Shown here: positions 12,628-20,789 of the stretch, piece by piece | How the letters are laid out: the number at the start of each line of letters is the position of its first letter | Numbering within the stretch: the stretch's first letter is position 1 | Source: a virus | Strand: one strand, 5' to 3' | Length of the DNA: 31,811 bases | IMG/VR virus record: IMGVR_UViG_3300045107_000476 | Coordinates: 1-31,811 of that record | Position numbers and translations under genes: made by a program | The notes under the pieces: model-generated | What the model was told of the DNA's origin: nothing | Databases searched by the model: none | Seen by the model: only the letters and a program-made list of their open reading frames with translations

Positions 12628-14549
12628 GCCGCCGCGCTCCTCGAGGACGACCTCGGCGACTGTCGCTCGGCCACGAGCCACGCCGGCGGCGCCGCCCGGG
12701 TGAACCGCACTTCCCCGGCCCAGTACCGGCGCGCCCGGGCCATCACCGACGCCCGGTGATACCGCCGGTAGCGTCCAGCCTTCAGCCGCGTCTTGACCTC
12801 GCCAGCGCCGGCCCACTTCTGAATCGTCCCGCTGCACGTCCCCGCCAGGAGCGCCGCGTCGCTTACGAGCAGCCAGTCGGTCGTCCACCGCATTCGGCGG
12901 CGCCGACGCTGGAGCGCCGCCTCGTACAGGCGCTTGAACATCGGCTCCGAGATGTAGCGCCGGTTCTTCCGGAACGGCGTCCGCAGCACGCGCGCCGTGC
13001 CGTTGGCGATCTCGCGCTCGACCCAGGCGACCGGCCGGCCCAGGATCTTCGCCACCTCGGCGATCGGCACGCCGGCGGCCGACTCGAGCCGCTTGCGAAT
13101 CGTGTTGAGGACGTCGATCGTGAATCGGTCGGCGCTGCGCCAGTCCGCTTGCCGTGCGAGCGTCCGCAGGCGCGCGACGGAGATCTTCAGCCGGCGCGCC
13201 GCCTCCGCCGCGCTGAAGCCCTCGGTTTCGCGCAGCTGTCGGAGCTGCTGCTTCAGCACGTACCGCACGCCGCGCGCAGCGCCGTTGGTCCCGACCTTCG
13301 CGCGAAGGCGGCCCGCCGTGATGTGCGCCTCGAGGTCGCGCCGACGGAAGCCGTAGAGGCGACATGCGTGGTTGATGGCGATCCACGAGCGGTCGCTCGT
13401 CCCCGTCGGACACTTCCGGGCCTTCCACCGTGTGGCATCCGTCCGCGACACGATCCAGCGGCCCCCATGCCGGGTCGCCCGAAGCACGCCCGTGCGGATC
13501 GCGTAGAGCACGTTCGCGCTGGTGAGGTTGACCTGGCGCGCGACGTCCGCGATCGTCAGCCCCTCGAACCAGGGCCGCGTCAGATGCCGCTTCGCACCAA
13601 AGGCGAGCGGCGGATAGCGCTGCAGGTAGTCCTCGAACGTCGGCGGCGCGCCGGCGCGGCCCCAGATCGCGCGACACGTCTCACAATCCGCTGGATGCTG
13701 ACGCTGCTGCCACAACCGCCAGGTCACTCGGAGGTTGTCCGGCTCCGGCTTGCCCCACCAAGGCATCGGCCGGCCGGCGCGCCGATCGGCGATCAGCTTG
13801 CGGCGGACCTTGGGGTCGATGTACCACGTGCCGAACTTCGTCGACGCGGCCGGCGTACCGTACGGATTACAGCGGACCGCCGTCGGCACGTAGCCCATCC
13901 GCGCCCACTCGGAGAGCTTGTCGCTCCGAATGCCCAGCGGCCGCTTCAGCGACGCGAGCGGCACGTAGCCGGCCGGTGGGAACACGCGTGCGGCCTTCCA
14001 GCGCGCCCACTCCTCGTGCGTGATGACCAGATGCCGGCCAACCCGGGCCGCCTTTAACCGCCCTTGCCTGATGTCGTTGTAGACAATCGAGATGCAGCCG
14101 ATCGAGCGGCCGGCCTGATTCGCCGTCAGGCCGCCAACCACGTCGGTCGTCAGCAGCCCGATGCGCTGGCGCGCGGCATTCAGCGCGTTGACGTTGCGCT
14201 CCGCTGCGGGATCGCCCGTCACCTGGCGCAGCCGGGCCGTCAAGATCCGCTCGATTTCCGCCGTGCCGACACGGCCGGTCAACGACGCCAGCAGGGCCAG
14301 CTCCGGCGCCAGCCACTCGTAGCCGCCCGCGCCCCGGACGCGTGGCCGCGGCCACTCGTCGTCCCGCGGCGGTCGGCCGTGGAACACGGCAAAGAGCGCA
14401 TCGAAAGTGCGCTTCGGGCCGCGTGGCCGCCCGTCGCGCGCGCACCGCCGGAGCGCGTTGATCGCGGCCTCGGACTGCCCGACCACCGCGGCCAGGTGAT
14501 GCGCGGGCGCGTACCGGCCGTGCGTAAGCACGAACGCCTCCCAGGTCAC
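12624..14549 (-). CDS. Large protein built from tandem MerR/excisionase-like HTH units
   Basis: A 641-residue protein from GTG 14549 (GTGA overlap). At least seven repeating units of about 50 residues each carry a helix-turn-helix followed by a short wing and a helix: about 140-187, 194-258, 330-380, 388-440, 444-490, 493-546 and 558-611. Typical cores are LTIADVARQVNLTSANVLYA, FSAAEAARRLKISVARLRTL and LVSDAALLAGTCSGTIQKWA, each followed by an RxxR-type basic wing and a small TRW or EWARW-like segment. A CxxC (289/292) and a separate N-terminal HTH-like region (1-60) are also present. It would bind long or repeated DNA sites. No enzymatic motif. I know of no named family with this architecture, so its role is unknown. 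Confidence 0.75.
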   Translation of the reverse strand: MTWEAFVLTHGRYAPAHHLAAVVGQSEAAINALRRCARDGRPRGPKRTFDALFAVFHGRPPRDDEWPRPRVRGAGGYEWLAPELALLASLTGRVGTAEIERILTARLRQVTGDPAAERNVNALNAARQRIGLLTTDVVGGLTANQAGRSIGCISIVYNDIRQGRLKAARVGRHLVITHEEWARWKAARVFPPAGYVPLASLKRPLGIRSDKLSEWARMGYVPTAVRCNPYGTPAASTKFGTWYIDPKVRRKLIADRRAGRPMPWWGKPEPDNLRVTWRLWQQRQHPADCETCRAIWGRAGAPPTFEDYLQRYPPLAFGAKRHLTRPWFEGLTIADVARQVNLTSANVLYAIRTGVLRATRHGGRWIVSRTDATRWKARKCPTGTSDRSWIAINHACRLYGFRRRDLEAHITAGRLRAKVGTNGAARGVRYVLKQQLRQLRETEGFSAAEAARRLKISVARLRTLARQADWRSADRFTIDVLNTIRKRLESAAGVPIAEVAKILGRPVAWVEREIANGTARVLRTPFRKNRRYISEPMFKRLYEAALQRRRRRMRWTTDWLLVSDAALLAGTCSGTIQKWAGAGEVKTRLKAGRYRRYHRASVMARARRYWAGEVRFTRAAPPAWLVAERQSPRSSSRSAAA

Positions 14550-15493
14550 CGGCGGGCCTCCAGCTCGTCGCGCAGCGCGCGGCCGCCGGCGAACAACTGC
14601 CGTCCGGTGAGGCCGGCGACGGTTGACAGCAGGCTCACGACGGGCGGCGTCAGCGCCTGCAGGCGCGCCGTCGGGACCTCGCGCATCGCCCGGTCCCACT
14701 GGGCGAACGTCGCCGGGAGGGCCGGCTTCACCTTCGTCGCGGCGATCGCCACCGCCTTCAGCGCGTCGGCCATCGGCATCGTCACCTTCTCGACGCCGCG
14801 GCGGCTGAAGCAGAAGAACTCGCCGGGCGCAAGCGCCCCCAGCTCGCTGAAGCCGATCTTCGAGCCGCGAAACTGCGGCGCGAGCGCCGACCAGGCGGTC
14901 GGGTCCTCATGGCGGCCGACGAACGTCAGGTTCTTGTTCGTGAAGACCGACCGGTGCAGCGAGTTCGAGTAGCGGTGCGCCGTGAAGAACAGATCGAGCG
15001 CGCGCTTGCGGCCGCGCTCGACCAGGTCGTTCACCAGGTCCGAGGCCTCGCCGATCGATTCGCGGCGCCGGCGCGAGGCCGAGAACATCTGCCCCTCGTC
15101 GACCATCAGGAACACCGGCTTGCGCTCCTCGTCGACGACGCGCATGACGATCCGGCCGTAGTGGACGAACTCGTCCGCGCCGCGCACGGGCACGACGAGG
15201 AACGGGTGATGACGTCCGCGGAGGTGGCTCTCGAGCTTGTCTTCGCTCCGGAGCACGGTGTCCGGATAGAGGCTCTCGATCTCGCCTTCCGGATCCATCA
15301 GGACGCAGACCCAGCCCTGGGCGGCGAGCTGCTCGGCGATGAGGAGCCCGGCGTTCGTCTTGCCGATCCCGCTCGGTCCGACGGTCACGATCCGGAGCCC
15401 GGTCGTGGCGTAATCGGCCAGGTCTATGGCCAATGTGCCGAGGTCGAGCGACGCGGTCAGGAATTCTTCGCGACGAAGGACGGCGTGGCTCAT
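14546..15493 (-). CDS. HerA/FtsK-like ATPase, short form
   Basis: A 315-residue P-loop protein: Walker A GPSGIGKT at 39-46, a strand VCVLMDPEGEI (62-72) characteristic of HerA/FtsK-type motors, Walker B LMVDEG at 129-134, and a sensor-like LFFTAHRYSNSL (about 173-184). After the ATPase core, the C terminus (from about 250) is helical and short. Such motors translocate DNA and often work with a nuclease or a partition protein. It is a second ATPase of this type, 5 kb after the larger one, so gene duplication or division of labour is possible. It overlaps both neighbours by four bases. Confidence 0.82.
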   Translation of the reverse strand: MSHAVLRREEFLTASLDLGTLAIDLADYATTGLRIVTVGPSGIGKTNAGLLIAEQLAAQGWVCVLMDPEGEIESLYPDTVLRSEDKLESHLRGRHHPFLVVPVRGADEFVHYGRIVMRVVDEERKPVFLMVDEGQMFSASRRRRESIGEASDLVNDLVERGRKRALDLFFTAHRYSNSLHRSVFTNKNLTFVGRHEDPTAWSALAPQFRGSKIGFSELGALAPGEFFCFSRRGVEKVTMPMADALKAVAIAATKVKPALPATFAQWDRAMREVPTARLQALTPPVVSLLSTVAGLTGRQLFAGGRALRDELEARR

Positions 15494-15681
15494 CGTGTCG
15501 GCTCCGGTGCGTGTAGCCAGCGCCGAATGCGCGCGGCTTCGGCGGGGAGCTGGGCTCGATCGCAGACGACAGCCAACGCCTCCAGCTCTCCGGGCGCCGG
15601 CGTCACTTCTCCCGCCGCGATCGCCTCGGCGAGCTTCGCGACGACCGTGGCGAGGTAGCGAGGGCGGATGGGTTGCGTCAT
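15490..15681 (-). CDS. Small helical hypothetical protein
   Basis: A 63-residue protein from ATG 15681 (ATGA overlap). It is a helical repeat-like peptide (RYLATVVAKLAEAIAAGEVT, LEALAVVCDRAQLPAEAARI) ending with a short basic part. It directly precedes the short ATPase gene with which it shares four bases, so it may be a regulator or adaptor of the motor. No family recognised. Confidence 0.6.
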   Translation of the reverse strand: MTQPIRPRYLATVVAKLAEAIAAGEVTPAPGELEALAVVCDRAQLPAEAARIRRWLHAPEPTR

Positions 15682-16268
15682 CGGTCCTCCCGCGCGCTGG
15701 CGATGACGTCGCGGACGTGGAGCAGCTGCGCCGGCGTCAGCGCGAAAACGACGGCGAAGTCCTCCACGATCTGGGGCGTGACGGCCGCCAGCGTGCCTGC
15801 GCGGCGCGCATCGGCCAGGACCTGGCGAAGCCCGGCCCACTCCTTCGCATCGTCGGAATCGGCGATGGCGTCGAGCTCGACCTGTAGTTGCTCGAGCGTG
15901 TACGGCGGCACCGCGGCGCCGACGTCCGCCTGCAGGCGTTCGTTCAGAATGCGGAGGATCTCCCCCGCGGCCGTGTACGCGCGCATCGCCCGAATGAGCG
16001 ACGTGTCGGCCGGCGTGAAGGCGCGCGGCTGTGGCGGCCGCGACCGGATCGGCGCGGGCGTCTGGCCGGCCGGCGGCCGCGCGGCGACCGCGTGCGGCCG
16101 CATCGGTGGCAGCGCCTTGCCGTTCGCGTCGCGCGGCAGCCGTTTCGCTTCGGGGCGCTCCGAGCAGCTGCCGCAGAGGCCACGCGCAATCCAATACGGC
16201 GTCTCGAGCCGGCACTCGCAGAGGGCGCAGCGCTCGCCGACGGGGATCGTGGAGGGTTGCGGGGCCAT
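15678..16268 (-). CDS. Hypothetical protein with N-terminal zinc ribbon
   Basis: A 196-residue protein from ATG 16268 (a GTG at 16274 is an alternative giving a GTGA overlap). The N terminus has four cysteines (CALCEC, CGSC at about 14-36), a linker rich in Pro, Arg and Ala, and a C-terminal helical domain (LIRAMRAYTAAGEILRILNE, LEQLQVELDAIADS, IVEDFAVVFALTPAQLLHV). It lies directly after the ParB gene. No catalytic residues recognised. It might bind DNA through the ribbon and a partner through the helices. Confidence 0.65.
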   Translation of the reverse strand: MAPQPSTIPVGERCALCECRLETPYWIARGLCGSCSERPEAKRLPRDANGKALPPMRPHAVAARPPAGQTPAPIRSRPPQPRAFTPADTSLIRAMRAYTAAGEILRILNERLQADVGAAVPPYTLEQLQVELDAIADSDDAKEWAGLRQVLADARRAGTLAAVTPQIVEDFAVVFALTPAQLLHVRDVIASAREDR

Positions 16269-16270
16269 GA

Positions 16271-17800
16271 TCACCGCTTCTTCGCCGAGGCCGCGGCGGC
16301 GTTCTTCGGCTGGTGCTTGTCCCGGATCGCCTCGAGCTGCCTGATGTCGAGCCCGAGCGGCTTCGCGACGTTGTCGATGTACTGGTTGAACGAGTCTGGA
16401 TTCGGATCGTCGACCGCCAACACGAGCCAGGCTGCGGAGGGGCGTTCGAACCATTTCTTGCCGAGATGTTTCACGACAAGCCGACCGATGCCCCACGCAT
16501 CGATGTCGTTCTCTTCGATATACCGACCCTGCGCGGCGGTCAGGCGCGTGTTCTCTTTGACCTGCCGGATCGCTTCAGCGATGACGAGCGGCTGGAGCTT
16601 TTGCCAGGCCTTCCGGCGGGCCTCATCCTCGCGGCGCTTGGCTTCCGCGTCGGCGCGCTGCCGCGCCTCGTTCTGTGCGGCCCTCGCGCCCTGGCCCTTC
16701 GCGCGCAGCTTCGCGTTCTTCTCGCGCTCGGCGATCTCTTGCTTCCAATGCGTCGTGCAGCGGTCCCGCGCGATGCAGACGTGGAATGATTGCCCGTAGT
16801 GCTCGCCGGCGACGACCAGGCCGAGGACGGCGTGTTCGCATGTCGGTTGTCGGTCCTTGCCTTCTGCCTTCTTCCAGGCCGTCGATCCGTAGGTCCGCTC
16901 CGCGTCCGTTCGCGCCGCGTCTGGGCAATAGTGCTCGAAAGTGATGGAGACCACGCGTTTGCCGCGGCCCGGCACGGCCTGCGCCTGTTCGACGCGCTCG
17001 GCGACTGGTCCGAACTCGAGCGGCGCCGCGGCCGCGGCGTGCTTTACGTCGAAGCGGATGTGGCGCGCGATCCATTCCTTCAGCTCGCGCACCGACACCG
17101 GCTTGTGCCGTTCGAGGGCGGACTGCGATTCCCGATCGTCGAACGCCAGCGCACCGTCGAACGTGAACAAGCCACCGTTCGTGCGGGCGATCACCTTCCG
17201 TTGCTCGGTTCCCTTCAACTTCGCGATCACCTCAGCGTGCTCGACGCCGATGGCGCCACTCTGCAGGAGCGCTTTCGCCTCGTCGACCAGGTCGAGGAGC
17301 CTGAGCCGGTCCCACACGTATTTCTCCGTGCGGCCGATCCGCTCCGCGATCATCCTGGCCGAGTAGCCCTTCGCGAGGCCGAGCAGCTGCTTGTAGCCGG
17401 CGGCCTCCTCGAGCGGGAGCACGTCGTCCCGCTGGCCGTTCTCGATCGCCATGATCTCGACGACCTGCGCGTCGGTGTAGGTGCGGATGACCGCCGGCAG
17501 GTGCGTGAGACCAACCGCCTTGGCCGCCCGATAGCGCCTGGCGCCGGCGACGATCTCGAACTTGTCGGCGTGCTTCGACCAGGCACGCACGACGATCGGC
17601 TCGATGACGCCCTTCTCGAAGATGCTGGCCGAGAGCTCCTTGAGCTTCTCCGTGTCGAATGTCTTTCGGGGGTTGAACGGCGATTCGAGCAGCTGCGCGA
17701 TCGGCACGTGCTCGAAGCGCTCGTCGAGCGCTCGAAACGCGGCCGGCGCGCCTTCGGCCTGCTGTGTGGGTTCGGATCGTTCGGCTACCGCTGGCGTCAT
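16271..17800 (-). CDS. ParB/Spo0J-family protein
   Basis: A 509-residue ParB-like protein that would load onto a centromere-like site and slide as a clamp, or act in gene control. The N-terminal ParB core contains SPFNPRKTF (40-48), the conserved GARRYRA (86-92) and ENGQRDDVLPLEEA (around 117-130), followed by a helix-turn-helix (YSARMIAERIGRTEKYVWDR). The C-terminal half is unusual: a Cys-containing segment (HYCPDAARTDAERTYGS, ACEHAVLG, VCIARDRCTTHW) and a long Lys/Arg/Glu helix before a final domain with LEAIRDKHQ. No ParA partner is visible, so segregation of a plasmid-like prophage is possible but not shown. It sits between the small motor and other ParB-like genes. Thirteen bases separate it from the upstream gene. 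Confidence 0.85.
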   Translation of the reverse strand: MTPAVAERSEPTQQAEGAPAAFRALDERFEHVPIAQLLESPFNPRKTFDTEKLKELSASIFEKGVIEPIVVRAWSKHADKFEIVAGARRYRAAKAVGLTHLPAVIRTYTDAQVVEIMAIENGQRDDVLPLEEAAGYKQLLGLAKGYSARMIAERIGRTEKYVWDRLRLLDLVDEAKALLQSGAIGVEHAEVIAKLKGTEQRKVIARTNGGLFTFDGALAFDDRESQSALERHKPVSVRELKEWIARHIRFDVKHAAAAAPLEFGPVAERVEQAQAVPGRGKRVVSITFEHYCPDAARTDAERTYGSTAWKKAEGKDRQPTCEHAVLGLVVAGEHYGQSFHVCIARDRCTTHWKQEIAEREKNAKLRAKGQGARAAQNEARQRADAEAKRREDEARRKAWQKLQPLVIAEAIRQVKENTRLTAAQGRYIEENDIDAWGIGRLVVKHLGKKWFERPSAAWLVLAVDDPNPDSFNQYIDNVAKPLGLDIRQLEAIRDKHQPKNAAAASAKKR

Positions 17801-17813
17801 CGTCTCACCTCAT

Positions 17814-18296
17814 TCAAATCAGTCGGGCGCCGCCCTTTCGACAGTCGCACCGTGTTACGCCGCTCCCGGACGCGGCCGGTTTCCAGCCCGTGCCCTCGCA
17901 CGACTGGCAGTTCTGCGCGGCTCTGTCAGCCTCGGATTGCTGGCGGCGCCGCACCTTCGCTGCGATGGCCCGTTGCTGTCGCTCGAGCCGCCGCTTCCTA
18001 TCGGCCTCGAGCGCCTCGCGCTCGCGTTTGAGCGCTTCCCGGTACTCGACGAGCGTGAGCAGACACCAGATCGGGTCCAGCGCCAGGCCACATTCGCCGC
18101 AGTGGACCGTTCGCTGGTCGGCGTCGATGATGCGTTGCCGACGGTGGCGACACGCGGGCCGCGGCGTTCGCGCGAGCTGCTCGAGTGCGTCCGTGTCCGA
18201 GGCCTCGCGCCGGCGGAACTCGACGACGTTGTCGGCTGCCGGCTTCGGCTCCTGCCACTCCGCGAACACGCCCGGGCGCAGTTCCTCGTCGGCCAT
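17814..18296 (-). CDS. Hypothetical protein with two zinc-binding parts and coiled coil
   Basis: A 160-residue protein. The first cysteine group is CRHRRQR ... HCGEC (about 48-73), then a long Arg/Glu/Ala helix (REALKREREALEADRKRR) likely coiled, and at the C terminus CQSCEGTGW ... RCDCRKG, similar to the zinc knuckles of DnaJ. Zinc knuckles next to a coiled coil suggest a nucleic-acid or protein adaptor. It is placed directly before parB and may be coexpressed with it. No named family. Confidence 0.65.
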   Translation of the reverse strand: MADEELRPGVFAEWQEPKPAADNVVEFRRREASDTDALEQLARTPRPACRHRRQRIIDADQRTVHCGECGLALDPIWCLLTLVEYREALKREREALEADRKRRLERQQRAIAAKVRRRQQSEADRAAQNCQSCEGTGWKPAASGSGVTRCDCRKGGARLI

Positions 18297-18303
18297 CGTC
18301 CGG

Positions 18304-18543
18304 TCACCGCTGGCGTTCCAGCGTTATGACCGCTTCGAACGCCGGATGCTTCCAGCCCTCGGCGCCAAAGACAGCGCCAACGGCGTTCGCCGCCCTCGCG
18401 ATCGTGATGCGTCGGGCGTCCCGTTCCGTTTGCCGGAGCGCACGCTCCACGGACATCGTGAGCAACTCGCAGAGGTCACTCTGGTGGAGGTGCTCCGCCA
18501 GCACCCGCTTGACTGCGTTCTCGGCCCGGCGTTTGTGATTCAT
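18304..18543 (-). CDS. Small hypothetical protein
   Basis: A 79-residue protein from ATG 18543 (ATGA overlap). It has helical character (RRAENAVKRVLAEHLHQSDL, LLTMSVERALRQTERDARRI) and a C terminus LERQR. No motif identifies it. It lies between the zinc-containing small gene and the zinc-coiled-coil gene of the accessory block. Confidence 0.6.
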   Translation of the reverse strand: MNHKRRAENAVKRVLAEHLHQSDLCELLTMSVERALRQTERDARRITIARAANAVGAVFGAEGWKHPAFEAVITLERQR

Positions 18544-18842
18544 CGCGCCTCCGGCGACGCCGGCGCGAGCGCGCGATGGCGTGGACAGTAATCGACGTTC
18601 TCGCCGCCGCGCGCGCGGTGCTTTTCGCAAATCGGCATGTCGCACGTGAGCGGTTTGCCGGCGAGATCCTCGCCGGCGGGCGCGTCACACAGCGCGACAG
18701 ACAGACGCCCGCAGGCGTTGCCCCAATCCGGTTTATCGCCGGGCAGCCGAGGGGCCCGGCACGGCACCGGCCCCGCCTTTCGGCCGAAGTTCACGTGCGC
18801 GATCACGTCTTCGCCGGGCTCGCCGATGCGGTACCACGGCAT
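18540..18842 (-). CDS. Small cysteine-rich hypothetical protein
   Basis: A 100-residue protein from ATG 18842 (one-base TGATG overlap with the ACP-like gene). The N terminus is MPWYRIGEPGEDVIAHVNFG, and cysteines (VPCRAP, NACGRL, ALCDAP, LTCDMPICEKH, DYCPRH) are spread through the middle and end, likely one or two metal sites. Function unknown. Being coupled to the ACP-like gene, it might be its partner, but this is an inference. Confidence 0.65.
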   Translation of the reverse strand: MPWYRIGEPGEDVIAHVNFGRKAGPVPCRAPRLPGDKPDWGNACGRLSVALCDAPAGEDLAGKPLTCDMPICEKHRARGGENVDYCPRHRALAPASPEAR

Positions 18843-19123
18843 CAGAACTTCGCGCCCGCTTTCTCCGCGGTCTCGACGATGCTGTTGACTGTGGCGGTCG
18901 GCCACTCGTCGTACACCCGGTCCGGGATCTCGATGCCGTACTGCTCCTCGAGCGCCATCGCGATCTCGACGATGTCCAGATCGTTCGCCCCAAGGTCCTC
19001 GACGAGCCGGCTGTCTCGCGTGACCTCCCACTCGTCCAGCCCGAGGTTGTCCATCAGCACGTTGCGGACGCCTTTCGGGATCGTCTCGTCGATCGGCTTG
19101 GTCTCGATCTGTCGTTTGGCCAT
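18842..19123 (-). CDS. Acyl-carrier-protein-like protein lacking the attachment serine
   Basis: A 93-residue protein with the ACP four-helix layout. The helix-2 region reads VEDLGANDLDIVEIAMALEE, then YGIEIPD, as in bacterial AcpP, but the usual Asp-Ser-Leu that carries 4'-phosphopantetheine is Asn-Asp-Leu: Asp 48 stands where Ser is needed. The protein therefore cannot be loaded in the normal way, yet the rest of the helices and the acidic surface are kept. It directly follows the ParB-methylase fusion gene (TAGATG junction). It could be a decoy that binds host ACP-dependent enzymes or a structural module in a complex. ACP-like genes are occasional in phages. Confidence 0.8.
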   Translation of the reverse strand: MAKRQIETKPIDETIPKGVRNVLMDNLGLDEWEVTRDSRLVEDLGANDLDIVEIAMALEEQYGIEIPDRVYDEWPTATVNSIVETAEKAGAKF

Positions 19124-20368
19124 CTATCGGGTCCTCCGTGACGACGGTGTTTTCGATCGAACGCGCGGCGCGGCGACCGGCTTCGCGGGCTGGAGATCCT
19201 CAACGTCGGTGAGCGGCTCCGGCTCGAGGCCCGTGAACTGCGCCCAGCGCTCGACGCAGGCCTGGGCGCGGCGCGGGTCCGGTTCCATCGCGTAGCAGGT
19301 CCGCCCCAAGGCCTCGCACGCGATGATCGTGGCGCCGGCGCGCGCGCCCGGATCGGCCACGGTGCGTGCGATCGCCGGCGCCGTGGTGTGGAGCAGCTCC
19401 TTCGCGAGCTCGAACGGCATGTCGTCGCCGCGGCGGGCCACGCGCACGACGTCGCCGTGCGCCGGCGTTTGCGGGAACGAGACCTTGCCCTTCGTGACGC
19501 ACGCGACCAGCTGATGCTGATGAAGCCAGCCGCGGCCGCCCGTGACCGTCTCGGTGTCCCACACGATCTGGGCGCGCGTGTGGTACCCGCGGCCGGCGGC
19601 CGCCTCCGTCACGAGCGACCAGCGGTCCCACGGACCGACCACGTAGGCCAACGTCGGCCGCCAGGCGTCGAAGACGGCTGACAGCAGCGCCTGGTAGTCT
19701 CGGGCTGGCACGTCCCCGGCCAGGGGCTCGGTGAGCATCACGTCGATCGGCTCGCCCCGCAGCAGCTGATTGATGCTCGCGCGGTCCGTCGGCTGAGCAC
19801 AGAGCAGTCGATGGTCGCCGAGTGCGAAGAGATCACCGCGCTTCAACCATGGCTTCTCGGCCAGCGGCGGCGCGTCCGCAGAGCCGTGCTGCTTATCGAG
19901 ATTCGCTACCAGGTCCTCGACGTCGGACGGATCGAACCCGACGCCGCCGAGGCCGGCTTCGCTCTGGCTGCCAATCGCGAGGAGCAGATCTTTCAACTTC
20001 GGTTCGTCCCAACCGCCGGCGATGGTGGCCTGGTTGAGCGCGACGGTGGCGGCATCGAGCTCGCGGTCGTTCTTCGAGGCCCACCCGCGCGCGACCGGCA
20101 CCAGCCACATGCCGTCGGCGCGCACGCGGATCCCCTCCGGGACCGGCTCGCGGCCGAGCATCATGCCGTGCAGCGTCTTCTGACGACCGTGGCCCGCCGC
20201 AATTCGGCCGGTGCGCTCACACAGCACGATCGGGTCGACGAACCCGAAGCGCTTGATCGCGGTGTCGATCAGGCCCACATCGTGGTCCTTCGAATTGGCC
20301 GGCCAGCCGAGCAGCTCGTCGAGCGGCATGTACTCGATGCGCCGCTCGTGACGGTCATTCACGGACAC
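19124..20368 (-). CDS. ParB-domain protein fused to a degenerate DNA-methylase-like domain
   Basis: A 414-residue protein. Residues 1-65 follow the ParB/Srx core (GWPANSKDHD at 21-30, FGFVDPIVL, AGHGR at 58-62), as seen in many phage methylase fusions. Residues about 175-375 follow an N4/N6-type DNA methylase: KRGDLFALGDHRLLC (176-190), then MLTEPLAG at 211-218 where TDPPYG is expected, and VADPGARAGATIIACEALG (337-355) where the usual DPFGGSGTT motif sits, followed by GRTCYAMEPDP. So the catalytic Asp-Pro-Pro-Tyr and the SAM-binding GGSG are both changed while the surrounding frame is kept. It is probably a DNA-binding or regulatory protein rather than an active methylase. The C terminus is basic. 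Confidence 0.8.
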   Translation of the reverse strand: MSVNDRHERRIEYMPLDELLGWPANSKDHDVGLIDTAIKRFGFVDPIVLCERTGRIAAGHGRQKTLHGMMLGREPVPEGIRVRADGMWLVPVARGWASKNDRELDAATVALNQATIAGGWDEPKLKDLLLAIGSQSEAGLGGVGFDPSDVEDLVANLDKQHGSADAPPLAEKPWLKRGDLFALGDHRLLCAQPTDRASINQLLRGEPIDVMLTEPLAGDVPARDYQALLSAVFDAWRPTLAYVVGPWDRWSLVTEAAAGRGYHTRAQIVWDTETVTGGRGWLHQHQLVACVTKGKVSFPQTPAHGDVVRVARRGDDMPFELAKELLHTTAPAIARTVADPGARAGATIIACEALGRTCYAMEPDPRRAQACVERWAQFTGLEPEPLTDVEDLQPAKPVAAPRVRSKTPSSRRTR

Positions 20369-20576
20369 GGCTGTCCTTCGTGACCTCGAGGCCCGCGAGC
20401 GTCATGACCGACGCTTCCCGCACGATGGTGCTCGGGGCTTCCCGCGGACAAAACCAGCGCTCTTGCGCTTCGAAGCCCTCGGCCGCAGCGCGCAAGCGCG
20501 TCCATCCGCCATCCATGGCCGCGTCGGCCGATTCGAACCGCCCCGTGGCGCCGCATTCACAAACCATAAACAACAC
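20355..20576 (-). CDS. Small zinc-binding hypothetical protein
   Basis: A 73-residue protein from GTG 20576-20574, preceded by GGGAGGA, a better choice than the upstream ATG at 20594. It begins MLFMVCECGATGRFESADAA and has WFCPRE later, so two or three Cys residues may bind a metal. The middle is helical. It overlaps the ParB-methylase gene by 14 bases. No family recognised. Confidence 0.6.
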   Translation of the reverse strand: MLFMVCECGATGRFESADAAMDGGWTRLRAAAEGFEAQERWFCPREAPSTIVREASVMTLAGLEVTKDSRVRE

Positions 20577-20658
20577 GACGTCCTCCCTCGGCATGCTTCC
20601 TGCTCACTCGTCCGCTGACCTGCGCGACGTGCTGAAAATCCGTCTGGATTCGCGCCAC
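20557..20658 (-). CDS. Candidate 33-residue protein
   Basis: GTG at 20658-20656 overlaps the TAG of the preceding candidate gene by one base (TAGTG) and the frame ends at TGA 20559-20557, reaching 20 bases into the next gene. It reads MARIQTDFQHVAQVSGRVSR and then a basic end. The junction style matches the operon but the length makes it tentative. Confidence 0.3.
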   Translation of the reverse strand: MARIQTDFQHVAQVSGRVSRKHAEGGRRVVYGL

Positions 20659-20789
20659 TACGGAAGAACCGACGTGGTCGAATCCAACTCAGCGCCCGCG
20701 GTCATCGCATCACCCGACACCGGCCGGCTTCCTGGGAACTCGCGACCGCCATCGCGGGCGAGGCCGGCCGGCCCGCCTTCCCTCTTCAC
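20658..20789 (-). CDS. Candidate 43-residue protein
   Basis: GTG at 20789-20787 overlaps the HerA-like stop in a GTGA junction, the same junction that starts several firm genes here. The frame ends in TAG at 20660-20658 and encodes a Gly/Arg/Ala peptide beginning MKREGGPAGLARDGGR. It looks unstructured; if not translated, this 209-base stretch has no larger gene. Confidence 0.35.
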   Translation of the reverse strand: MKREGGPAGLARDGGREFPGSRPVSGDAMTAGAELDSTTSVLP

